Positions 44,735 through 51,853 of a DNA stretch of 64,000 bases are shown here, piece by piece. Under the pieces are notes generated by a model. The model was given only the letters and a program-made list of their open reading frames with translations. It was not told where the DNA came from and ran no database searches. Source of the stretch: Paraburkholderia aromaticivorans (GTDB taxonomy: Bacteria > Pseudomonadota > Gammaproteobacteria > Burkholderiales > Burkholderiaceae); the NCBI RefSeq assembly GCF_012689525.1, contig NZ_CP051514.1:62001-126000 (forward strand), written 5' to 3'. Numbering within the stretch: position 1 is the first letter of the stretch; every line of letters starts with the position of its first letter. The position numbers and the translations under genes were made by a program.

Positions 44735-44762
44735 GTCACGTCAGATGTCGGCTGCAAGAAAC

Positions 44763-44803
44763 ACTCGGGGGCGGCTAAAGCGACCGTACGCCGCCTCCCC
44801 CGA
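44763..44803 (+). terminator. hairpin after the dehydrogenase operon
   Basis: A long GC-rich imperfect stem, with CTCGGGGGCGGC pairing with GCCGCCTCCCCCGA, ends ~15 bases after the cytochrome stop region and before the porin. Only an A-rich stretch follows on the plus strand, so termination may be weak. Confidence 0.45.
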
Positions 44804-44846
44804 ACAAAAAGCATGATCCGCTGAAGCCTTCTTTCCTAAAGTACTG

Positions 44847-46019
44847 ATGATTAAGACATATGCATTTGGTTCGGCGACGCTAGCATTGTGCGCCGCCACC
44901 GTGCCGGCAACGGCGTTTGCTCAAAGTAGTGTGACGCTCTATGGGGTGGTCGATGAAGCGATTGCCTTCGTCAATAACCAGAATGGGCATTCGAACGTCT
45001 ACTTTCGTCAAGGCAATCTCTATTCCTCGCGTATTGGCCTGCGGGGTTCAGAACAGCTAAGCTCTACGATGAGCGCAATCTTCGATCTGCAGGAAGGGTT
45101 CGATCCGGGTACTGGCAAGCAGTCATCGGCGGGACTCGCGTTCAACCGCCAGTCGTTCGTGGGCCTACAAGATACGCGGTTCGGGACCGTTACGTTTGGC
45201 CGCCAGTACACGCCATACTATCAACTGGTGGGCGCGCTCGGCCCAGTCGGCTTCCTTACCGGCGCGACGGGAGCGCATCCTGGCGATATTGACGGAATGG
45301 ACACGACGATCCGCGCAAATAGCTCGGTGGTTTACACGTCGCCATCTCTTTACGGCTTCAAGTTTAGCGGACAGTACGGATTCGGTGGCGTACCAGGTTC
45401 GATGGAAAGCGGCTCTACTATCAGCGCCGCAGTGCGCTACGACGGTGGTCCTCTGTCGGTCGCCGCCGGCTACCTCCGCATGAACAACACCGGCAATGTG
45501 GCGGGCTTGGACCCGAACGCGACTGCTTCGTATGGTAGCTCGGCGGTCAACGTAGGCTATGTGTCGGCGCGGGCGGTCCAGAATATCGCCGCCGCGGCCA
45601 ACTACACACTAGGCAATTTCATTTTTGGCGTCAATTACTCCAATGTGCAGTATCTTTCGGGTAGCCATTCTCTATTCGCCGATACCGCCATTTTCAATAC
45701 ATACGGTGCGTTCTTGCGCTACAAGTTCAACAACGCATGGGACGTGGCGGGCGCGTATAGTTATACCCGCGCCTCAAAGAGTAACGCGATCGATGACTCG
45801 GCGAAGTACCATCAGGTATCACTGAAAGAGGCTTACCACCTCTCGAAGCGGACGACAGTCTATGCGCTACAGGCTTGGCAGCATGCAAGCGGGCGCACCC
45901 TTGGTGCCTCAGGCGACATCATCGATGCTGCCCCCGTGGTGGGTGACTCCCAAAATTCGACGCCTTCGACGACACCCAACCAATTCGTTGCCATGTTTGG
46001 ACTTGCAGTCAGTTTCTAG
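44847..46019 (+). CDS. Gram-negative trimeric porin (Burkholderia type)
   Basis: A 390-residue porin with signal peptide ('FGSATLALCAATVPATAFA|QSS') and the family start 'SVTLYGVVDEAIAFVNN'. Pore and strand motifs include 'RIGLRGSEQLSSTMSAIFDLQEGFD' and 'FVGLQDTRFGTVTFGRQYTPYY'. It ends in Phe ('GLAVSF'). It follows the dehydrogenase operon and may admit its sugar substrate. A second copy-type porin is at 8086-9246; the two share architecture, not identity. Confidence 0.93.
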   Translation: MIKTYAFGSATLALCAATVPATAFAQSSVTLYGVVDEAIAFVNNQNGHSNVYFRQGNLYSSRIGLRGSEQLSSTMSAIFDLQEGFDPGTGKQSSAGLAFNRQSFVGLQDTRFGTVTFGRQYTPYYQLVGALGPVGFLTGATGAHPGDIDGMDTTIRANSSVVYTSPSLYGFKFSGQYGFGGVPGSMESGSTISAAVRYDGGPLSVAAGYLRMNNTGNVAGLDPNATASYGSSAVNVGYVSARAVQNIAAAANYTLGNFIFGVNYSNVQYLSGSHSLFADTAIFNTYGAFLRYKFNNAWDVAGAYSYTRASKSNAIDDSAKYHQVSLKEAYHLSKRTTVYALQAWQHASGRTLGASGDIIDAAPVVGDSQNSTPSTTPNQFVAMFGLAVSF

Positions 46020-46250
46020 TCGAGAGACACGAGCGGTTTCCGCAGTTGGGAGGGTCGCGTCGGCGCGTTGTTTCTCGGCCTTCAGCACCCGGTAGAACGT
46101 CGATTCCAATGCGACATAGCGTTGCTGGTCTACCAGTCGCGGCACGATCTGGCTTGGCGGCAGATGACCGAATTCGGGCGAGTTCGCGAGCGCCAGCAGT
46201 TCGGCGCGTTCTTCGGCAGAAAGCCAGGGTGTCGCCCCACAACGCCCTGA
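46016..46250 (-). pseudogene. IS3-family OrfB fragment
   Basis: The minus strand reads 'GATPWLSAEERAELLALANSPEFGHLPPSQIVPRLVDQQRYVALESTFYRVLKAEKQ', the region before the integrase core of IS3-family OrfB proteins. Both the N-terminus and the DDE domain are missing. The fragment abuts the stop codon of the porin, so the end of the porin is a junction with mobile DNA. Confidence 0.7.
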
Positions 46251-46536
46251 CCAGGGGAGAAATGCCGCCTGAAATTTATTCGTTGAGGCGACAACTAGCT
46301 TGAAAATATCCGCCTTGTACGCCGCCTGCGTGAAGGCGCGCTGACACCGCCTGCGCCCACAGATGATGACACGGACAAGCTCGATGAAGCCGGCAATCTG
46401 GCGAAGATCACTGACGATACTTCGTCAGCTGGAGCGATCAAACCATCGATGCCAAGTTCGAACAGCTCCCCGGTGGATACCGATCCAAATTTGAAATCTC
46501 GTCTACGAACATTTAACGTAATGATGAAATGCAAAT

Positions 46537-46698
46537 TCAGACATTAAAAACCAACGCAGGCATTGCTAGAATCGCCGCAATCGCAAGCAGTGGTACGCAG
46601 CGTGCAGGTCCCAGTCCCATGCTCGCTCCTGCGAGCCATGCGACAGTCGTAGGAAAGAAAGATATTCCATAACCGCATACCAACCAGGTTTTCTTCAT
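46537..46698 (-). CDS. small two-helix membrane protein, unknown
   Basis: A 53-codon frame beginning with a basic Lys pair and two hydrophobic segments ('WLVCGYGISFFPTTVAWLAG' and 'PLLAIAAILAMPALVFNV') separated by a short Gly/Pro turn. GAAAG lies before the start. It is divergent from hpnI; the ~200 AT-rich bases between them hold a dyad. I do not recognise the family. The clean composition with a purine-rich leader makes it better than chance. Confidence 0.45.
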   Translation of the reverse strand: MKKTWLVCGYGISFFPTTVAWLAGASMGLGPARCVPLLAIAAILAMPALVFNV

Positions 46699-46710
46699 GC
46701 TTTCAATTAT

Positions 46711-46727
46711 TTTGAATTTATTTCAAA
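46711..46727. promoter_or_regulatory. AT-rich dyad in the hpnI divergent promoter region
   Basis: TTTGAA-TTTAT-TTCAAA, a perfect 6-5-6 inverted repeat in a stretch much richer in A/T than its surroundings. It could be an operator between the small membrane protein (minus) and hpnI (plus). Confidence 0.4.
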
Positions 46728-46897
46728 TATTACAATGCAGATAAGGACGCCTATTTGCCGCCGAGCAAAAGCGGAAAAATGTGTGGTTAAAAAATATGCA
46801 AAGCAAAGTGATAGGCGATGCGGACCTGGGTTTTTTGTGACAATCGGTTGAGTCGCTTGAAGTCGGATGCGCGGCAGGCGAAGAGGAGCAGTACACG

Positions 46898-48121
46898 ATG
46901 ACGGCACATTTCGTGTGGACGTGCCAGTGGCTGCTGATGATCATGTGTTGCTGTGCCGTGATTTATGGCGCTTTTGCCGCTTTGGCGATGCCGAGCTTCG
47001 GAGCCAGGCGAAGCGGCGACCCGTTCATCGACGCTTCCCGACCGCTTCCGGCCGTCAGTGTGCTCAAGCCGCTGTGCGGCGCAGAGCCTCGGCTGTTTGA
47101 AAATCTTGCAACGTTTTGCGAACAGACGCATCCCTGCTTTCAGCTGCTGTTTGGTGTGTCATCGCCGCGTGATCCGGCGATCGCCATTGTTCGACGATTG
47201 CAGGCTGCCTATCCCCACATCGATATCGAGCTTGCGATCAATTCCAGCGTCCACGGCAGCAACCTGAAGGTCAGCAACCTCATCAACATGGCCGGACTCG
47301 CGCGGCATGACATCATTGTGATCGCCGATAGCGACATCGCTGTCGAGCCGGAGTACCTGATAACGGTTTCGGCGCCGCTGGCGGATCCGTCGGTGGGCGT
47401 CGTCACCTGTCTTTATCGTGCGCAGGGTGTCGGCGGTTTCTGGCCGCGCGTTGGTGCGCTGTTCATCAACGAATGGTTCGCGCCTTCCGTACGCGTTGCC
47501 CACGCGGGCGGCTCCCGGCGCTTCGGATTTGGCGCGACGCTGGTGCTGCGTTGTGCGACACTCGCCCGTATCGGCGGATTTGCGGCGATCAAGGATTCGC
47601 TTGCCGACGACTACTGGCTCGCCGAACACGTCCGCGCGCTTGGTCTTCGCACAGTGCTATCGGAAGTGACGGTGGCTACGGATGTTATTGAACCAACCTT
47701 CACGATGTTGTGGCAACGGGAAACGCGCTGGTTGCGCACCATCCGGTCAGTGAACCGGCCCGGCTTCGCCAGCCTCTTTATTACTTTCACAACACCGTGG
47801 GTACTGGCGGGCGCTTTGCTCGTGCTGCATCTCTGCGCAGCCACCAGCGCCGCCTTGCATCTGTTCGCCGCCAAGGCGATGGCGCTCACCACGATCGCGG
47901 GGCTCATTTCGCGAGTGTTGCTGCACGCGCGTAGCGCGCGCCACTCGCGCTCCTTCTGGCGGGATCTTCCGCTCGTGCCGCTGCGCGACATCCTGCTGGC
48001 CGTGCAGTGGGTGGCCGCTGCAGTTGGTTCGAATGTGATTTGGCGTGGCCAGCGCCTGCCCGTGGACAACCGGGTCGGGCAGCCAGGTTCGGAAATCATG
48101 AAGGCTTCCGATGGCAGATAA
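46898..48121 (+). CDS. hpnI: hopanoid glycosyltransferase HpnI (ceramide glucosyltransferase-like)
   Basis: A 407-residue GT2-family membrane glycosyltransferase that builds the hopanoid side chain. It acts with HpnK to make bacteriohopanetetrol glucosamine. 'AVSVLKPLCGAEPRLFENLATFCEQ', 'IADSDIAVEPEYL' (DxD), 'ADDYWLAEHVRALGL' and 'QRETRWLRTIR' (QxxRW) are present. One hydrophobic segment lies at the N-terminus and several at the C-terminus ('PWVLAGALLVLHLCAA'). It starts the hpnIJKL run; 84 bases separate it from hpnJ. Confidence 0.9.
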   Translation: MTAHFVWTCQWLLMIMCCCAVIYGAFAALAMPSFGARRSGDPFIDASRPLPAVSVLKPLCGAEPRLFENLATFCEQTHPCFQLLFGVSSPRDPAIAIVRRLQAAYPHIDIELAINSSVHGSNLKVSNLINMAGLARHDIIVIADSDIAVEPEYLITVSAPLADPSVGVVTCLYRAQGVGGFWPRVGALFINEWFAPSVRVAHAGGSRRFGFGATLVLRCATLARIGGFAAIKDSLADDYWLAEHVRALGLRTVLSEVTVATDVIEPTFTMLWQRETRWLRTIRSVNRPGFASLFITFTTPWVLAGALLVLHLCAATSAALHLFAAKAMALTTIAGLISRVLLHARSARHSRSFWRDLPLVPLRDILLAVQWVAAAVGSNVIWRGQRLPVDNRVGQPGSEIMKASDGR

Positions 48122-48205
48122 GCACTTGAACACCCGTTCAGCACGAAACGATTTCGTGCAGCATCCCAATCGATCAACAGAATCAGCCTCGAAGGCGGAG
48201 CACTC

Positions 48206-49627
48206 ATGAAAACACTATTTTTGCAGGCACCGTCGTACGACGGCTTCGACGGCGGCGCGGGTTCGCGCTATCAGGCCAGGCGTGAAGTCCGCTCATTCTG
48301 GTATCCGACGTGGCTCGCGCAACCCGCCGCACTCGTGCCCGACAGCCGCGTGCTTGACGCGCCCGCCGACGGTCTGTCCGTCGAGGCATCGCTCGACATC
48401 GCGCAGCATTACGATCTGGTGGTGATCCACACCAGCACGCCGTCCTTTCCCACCGACGCGCTATTCGCCGAAGACCTGAAAACGCGCAAGCCATCGCTAC
48501 TGATCGGCATGGTCGGCGCGAAGGTGGCGGTCGATCCGCACAATTCGCTGACCGCCAGCGAGGCGATCGACTTCGTGTGCCGCGAGGAATTCGACTTCAC
48601 CTGCCAGGAAGTCGCCGAGGGCAAACCGTTCGCGCAGATTAAGGGTCTCAGCTACCGCAACCGCGACGGCTCGATCGAGCACAACGAAGCGCGCCCGATT
48701 CTCGAGAACATGGACGAACTGCCGTTCGTGGCGCCCGTGTACAAGCGCGATCTGAAGATCGACAACTACTTCATCGGCTATCTGAAGCATCCGTACGTGT
48801 CGATCTACACGGGCCGTGGCTGCCGTTCGAAATGCACCTTCTGTCTGTGGCCGCAAACCGTGGGCGGCCATCGCTACCGCACGCGTTCGGTCGAGAACGT
48901 GCTGACGGAAGTGAAGTGGATTCGCGACAACATGCCTGAAGTCAAGGAGATCATGTTCGACGACGACACCTTCACCGACTTCAAGCCACGCGTCGAGGAA
49001 ATCGCCCGCGGCCTCGGCAAGCTCGGCGTGACGTGGTCGTGCAATGCGAAGGCGAACGTGCCGTACGCGACGCTCAAGATCATGAAGGAAAACGGTCTGC
49101 GCCTGCTACTGGTCGGCTACGAATCCGGCGACGACCAGATTCTGCTGAACATCAAGAAGGGCTTGCGCACCGACATCGCGCGCCGCTTCAGCAACGATTG
49201 CCGCACGCTCGGCATCAAGATTCACGGCACCTTCATTCTCGGTCTGCCGGGCGAAACGCAGGACACGATCCAGAAGACGATCTCGTACGCGAAGGAGATC
49301 AATCCGCACACGATCCAGGTGTCGCTCGCGGCGCCGTATCCGGGCACCACGCTCTACAACCAGGCGGTCGAAAACGGCTGGCTCGAAGAGAACAAGGTGA
49401 TCAATCTCGTGAGCAAGGAAGGCGTGCAGCTCGCGGCAATCGGCTATCCGCATCTGTCGCGCGACGAGATCTACCATCAGCTCGAAAACTTCTATAAGCG
49501 TTTCTATTTCCGCCCGTCGAAGATCTGGGAAATCCTGCGTGAGATGTTGACGAGCTGGGACATGATGAAACGGCGCTTGCGTGAGGGCGTCGAATTCTTC
49601 CGTTTCCTGCGCGCCCACGAGGCGTGA
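48206..49627 (+). CDS. hpnJ: hopanoid biosynthesis radical SAM protein HpnJ
   Basis: A 473-residue B12-binding-type radical SAM enzyme. The N-terminal ~150 residues form a Rossmann-like cobalamin domain and the radical SAM cluster motif CxxxCxxC is 'GCRSKCTFC' near residues 207-215, followed by 'FDDDTFTDF' and 'GYESGDDQILLNIKKG'. HpnJ was shown in Burkholderia to be needed for the bacteriohopane cyclitol ether head group. The stop overlaps the start of hpnK (GTGATG). Confidence 0.95.
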   Translation: MKTLFLQAPSYDGFDGGAGSRYQARREVRSFWYPTWLAQPAALVPDSRVLDAPADGLSVEASLDIAQHYDLVVIHTSTPSFPTDALFAEDLKTRKPSLLIGMVGAKVAVDPHNSLTASEAIDFVCREEFDFTCQEVAEGKPFAQIKGLSYRNRDGSIEHNEARPILENMDELPFVAPVYKRDLKIDNYFIGYLKHPYVSIYTGRGCRSKCTFCLWPQTVGGHRYRTRSVENVLTEVKWIRDNMPEVKEIMFDDDTFTDFKPRVEEIARGLGKLGVTWSCNAKANVPYATLKIMKENGLRLLLVGYESGDDQILLNIKKGLRTDIARRFSNDCRTLGIKIHGTFILGLPGETQDTIQKTISYAKEINPHTIQVSLAAPYPGTTLYNQAVENGWLEENKVINLVSKEGVQLAAIGYPHLSRDEIYHQLENFYKRFYFRPSKIWEILREMLTSWDMMKRRLREGVEFFRFLRAHEA

Positions 49628-50487
49628 TGGAGCGCGCAACCGGCGCCCCTGTGAAGACAGATCGCAGGCTGATCATCACGGCTGATGACTTCGGTCTGCA
49701 TCGGCGTGTCAACGAAGCTGTCGAGCTGGCGTGCCGCAAGGGCGTGCTGAGCGCTGCAAGCCTGATGGTGGGCGCGCCGGCAGTACAGGATGCTGTCGAG
49801 CGGGCCTCGCGTCTGCCGGGCCTGCGAGTCGGCTTACATCTGGTGTTGGCGGACGGTTCGGCAACCCTGTCGCGCGACACTATCCCCGCCCTGGTCGACG
49901 CTCACGGGTCGTTCGGCAACAACATGGTGCGCGACGGATTCCGTTTCTTCTTCTTGCCGCACGTGCGCCAGCAACTCGCGAAAGAAATCCGCGCGCAGTT
50001 CGAAGCTTTTGCGAGAACGGGCCTGCCGCTCGATCACGTCAATACGCACAAGCACTTTCATGTGCACCCCACAGTACTCGCGCTGATTCTCGAAATCGGC
50101 AAAGAGTACGGCATGCGGGCGATGCGACTGCCTTTTGATGTCAATGCACCCTTGTGGCTCAAACCGTGGGTCTCGCATATGCGCGCGCGGCTCGATCACG
50201 CCAACATTGTGCATAACGATTACGTTGTCGGAATTGCGCATACGGGGCAGTTGGATGAGAGCACTCTGCTTGATGCGATAGCTCGGCTGCCCGCAGGCGT
50301 CGGAGAAATCTACTGTCATCCTGCGACTGGAGGAGGCGGCCCGCTGACGGTGGGAATGAAGTCATACCGGCATGCGGACGAACTCGCTGCGTTAACGTCC
50401 ACGCGTGTCGCCGCAGCGCTCGATGCCGCTGGCACCGTGCGGGGCGGCTTCGCTGACCTGTTCGCGCCCAGTTTGCAAACCATATGA
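49624..50487 (+). CDS. hpnK: hopanoid-associated deacetylase HpnK (YdjC/ChbG family)
   Basis: A 287-residue carbohydrate-deacetylase-like protein (286 if started at ATG 49627). 'LIITADDFGLHRRVNEAVELA' near residues 16-36 gives the metal-binding Asp pair, with 'RVGLHLVL' and 'HVNTHKHFHVHPTV' supplying His ligands. In hopanoid synthesis it removes the acetyl group from N-acetylglucosaminyl-BHT made by HpnI. It overlaps hpnJ and hpnL, indicating translational coupling. Confidence 0.92.
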   Translation: MMERATGAPVKTDRRLIITADDFGLHRRVNEAVELACRKGVLSAASLMVGAPAVQDAVERASRLPGLRVGLHLVLADGSATLSRDTIPALVDAHGSFGNNMVRDGFRFFFLPHVRQQLAKEIRAQFEAFARTGLPLDHVNTHKHFHVHPTVLALILEIGKEYGMRAMRLPFDVNAPLWLKPWVSHMRARLDHANIVHNDYVVGIAHTGQLDESTLLDAIARLPAGVGEIYCHPATGGGGPLTVGMKSYRHADELAALTSTRVAAALDAAGTVRGGFADLFAPSLQTI

Positions 50488-51488
50488 GGCGGGTCCAATG
50501 GGCCGGGCTTCCGATCGGGATCGGGCTTCTGCTTGCCCTTACCTTGCATCATGGCGGCGGCGATGCCATACAGGGGATCGGGCAAGCGGGGTTTGTGCTG
50601 TTATGGCTTGTACCGCTACATGCATTGCCGTTATTACTCGATGCCCATGCGTGGCGGCTTCTGCTGTCCAGGCGTGCTCCGCTCTGGTTCCTATGGTGGA
50701 TTGCAACAGTGCGAGAAGCCGTGAGCCGGTTGATGCCGGTTGCCAGCATCGGTGGGGAAATCGTCGGCATCCGGCTGGCATGCTGGCGTGTGCCCGACAC
50801 CTGTGGCGTGAGCGCATCGGTCATCGTCGAGGTACTCGTGACGATGGCCGTTCAATACGCGTTTTCCGCGTTGGGCATTGTGCTGATCGTCGTGTCGGCC
50901 CAGCAGGCGGATGCACTGCGGAGTATCGGCGTGGCCTTTTTGCTATCCATACCATTACCGGTCATGGCGGTCGTGATTGTGCGCCGTGGCGGCATCTTTC
51001 AGGCAATTGAGCGTTGGGCGGCCGGTTTGCTGGGCGATGCGCACCCGCTATTGCGGGGCATTGATGGCGCGCAGCTTGACCATGAGGTCGACGCGCTGAT
51101 GTCTCGCGGGGGGCTGCTACTCCGCAGCTTCCTGTGGCAGTTCGCCGGATACTCGCTAGGCTCGCTCGAGACCTACCTGGCGCTTGCCATGCTGGACCAT
51201 CCCGTCTCGGTTACCGGCGCGCTTGCGATCGAGGCCATAACCCAGGCGGTCCGCCACGCGGCATTCTTTATTCCGGCTGGACTGGGCGTGCAGGACGCCG
51301 CGGTTGTGCTGCTCGCGCAGATGTTCGGTGTCGATCGTGAGGTAGCGCTGTCGCTAGCTTTGGTGAAGAGAGTGCGCGAGTTGGTGTTTGGATGCACAGC
51401 GCTTGCTTCGTGGCAAGTGGCGGAGCTCGTGCGGGAGCGAATAGTTCGTTCGGGGTCCGGTTCGGCGCAGGAGGGGCGCGTGGGGTAA
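50484..51488 (+). CDS. hpnL: hopanoid-associated membrane protein HpnL
   Basis: A 334-residue protein of the lysylphosphatidylglycerol synthase-like integral membrane family (TIGR03476/HpnL). Several hydrophobic helices are seen across its length, with 'REAVSRLMPVASIGGEIVGIRLACWR' and 'IEAITQAVRHAAFFIPAGLGVQDAAVVLLAQMFG' conserved. It is proposed to move or position modified hopanoids in the envelope. Its ATG overlaps the hpnK stop. Last gene of the hpn run; no hpnH, hpnG or shc in this window. Confidence 0.9.
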   Translation: MRRVQWAGLPIGIGLLLALTLHHGGGDAIQGIGQAGFVLLWLVPLHALPLLLDAHAWRLLLSRRAPLWFLWWIATVREAVSRLMPVASIGGEIVGIRLACWRVPDTCGVSASVIVEVLVTMAVQYAFSALGIVLIVVSAQQADALRSIGVAFLLSIPLPVMAVVIVRRGGIFQAIERWAAGLLGDAHPLLRGIDGAQLDHEVDALMSRGGLLLRSFLWQFAGYSLGSLETYLALAMLDHPVSVTGALAIEAITQAVRHAAFFIPAGLGVQDAAVVLLAQMFGVDREVALSLALVKRVRELVFGCTALASWQVAELVRERIVRSGSGSAQEGRVG

Positions 51489-51853
51489 AGATCCAGTGAG
51501 GTTCTCGACGTGGATGTTGCGCGTCGCCTATGTGTCTGGCTTTTGCCAACGGGCCGCTTGTCCGCGAAGCAGCGATTTGTTCATTACCGGAGCCTCCTGC
51601 AGCGGCAGCGCTGTGGGTTTCAAATGATCGACCGATACGGCACGCACTGAAATTATTTCTTTGAGGCGGCCGGTTCTCCCACGAGGCTACACGTTTGAGC
51701 GCGCCAGTCCCGAGCACGCTGAACGGATAATCCAGATATCTGGGCACGCGGGCTACCACCCGGTTCACCGTCTTCATCGAGCATCCGTAATTCATGCTGC
51801 CCCGTACAGGATAGCGATCCGCCTTATCGCAACAGAACCTTGTCAGTGCCTCT
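51489..51853 (+). other. intergenic region between hpnL and the penicillin-binding protein gene
   Basis: About 365 bases without a recognised gene on either strand; the minus-strand frames are antisense translations without family resemblance. The promoter of the penicillin-binding protein should be here. Confidence 0.4.
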
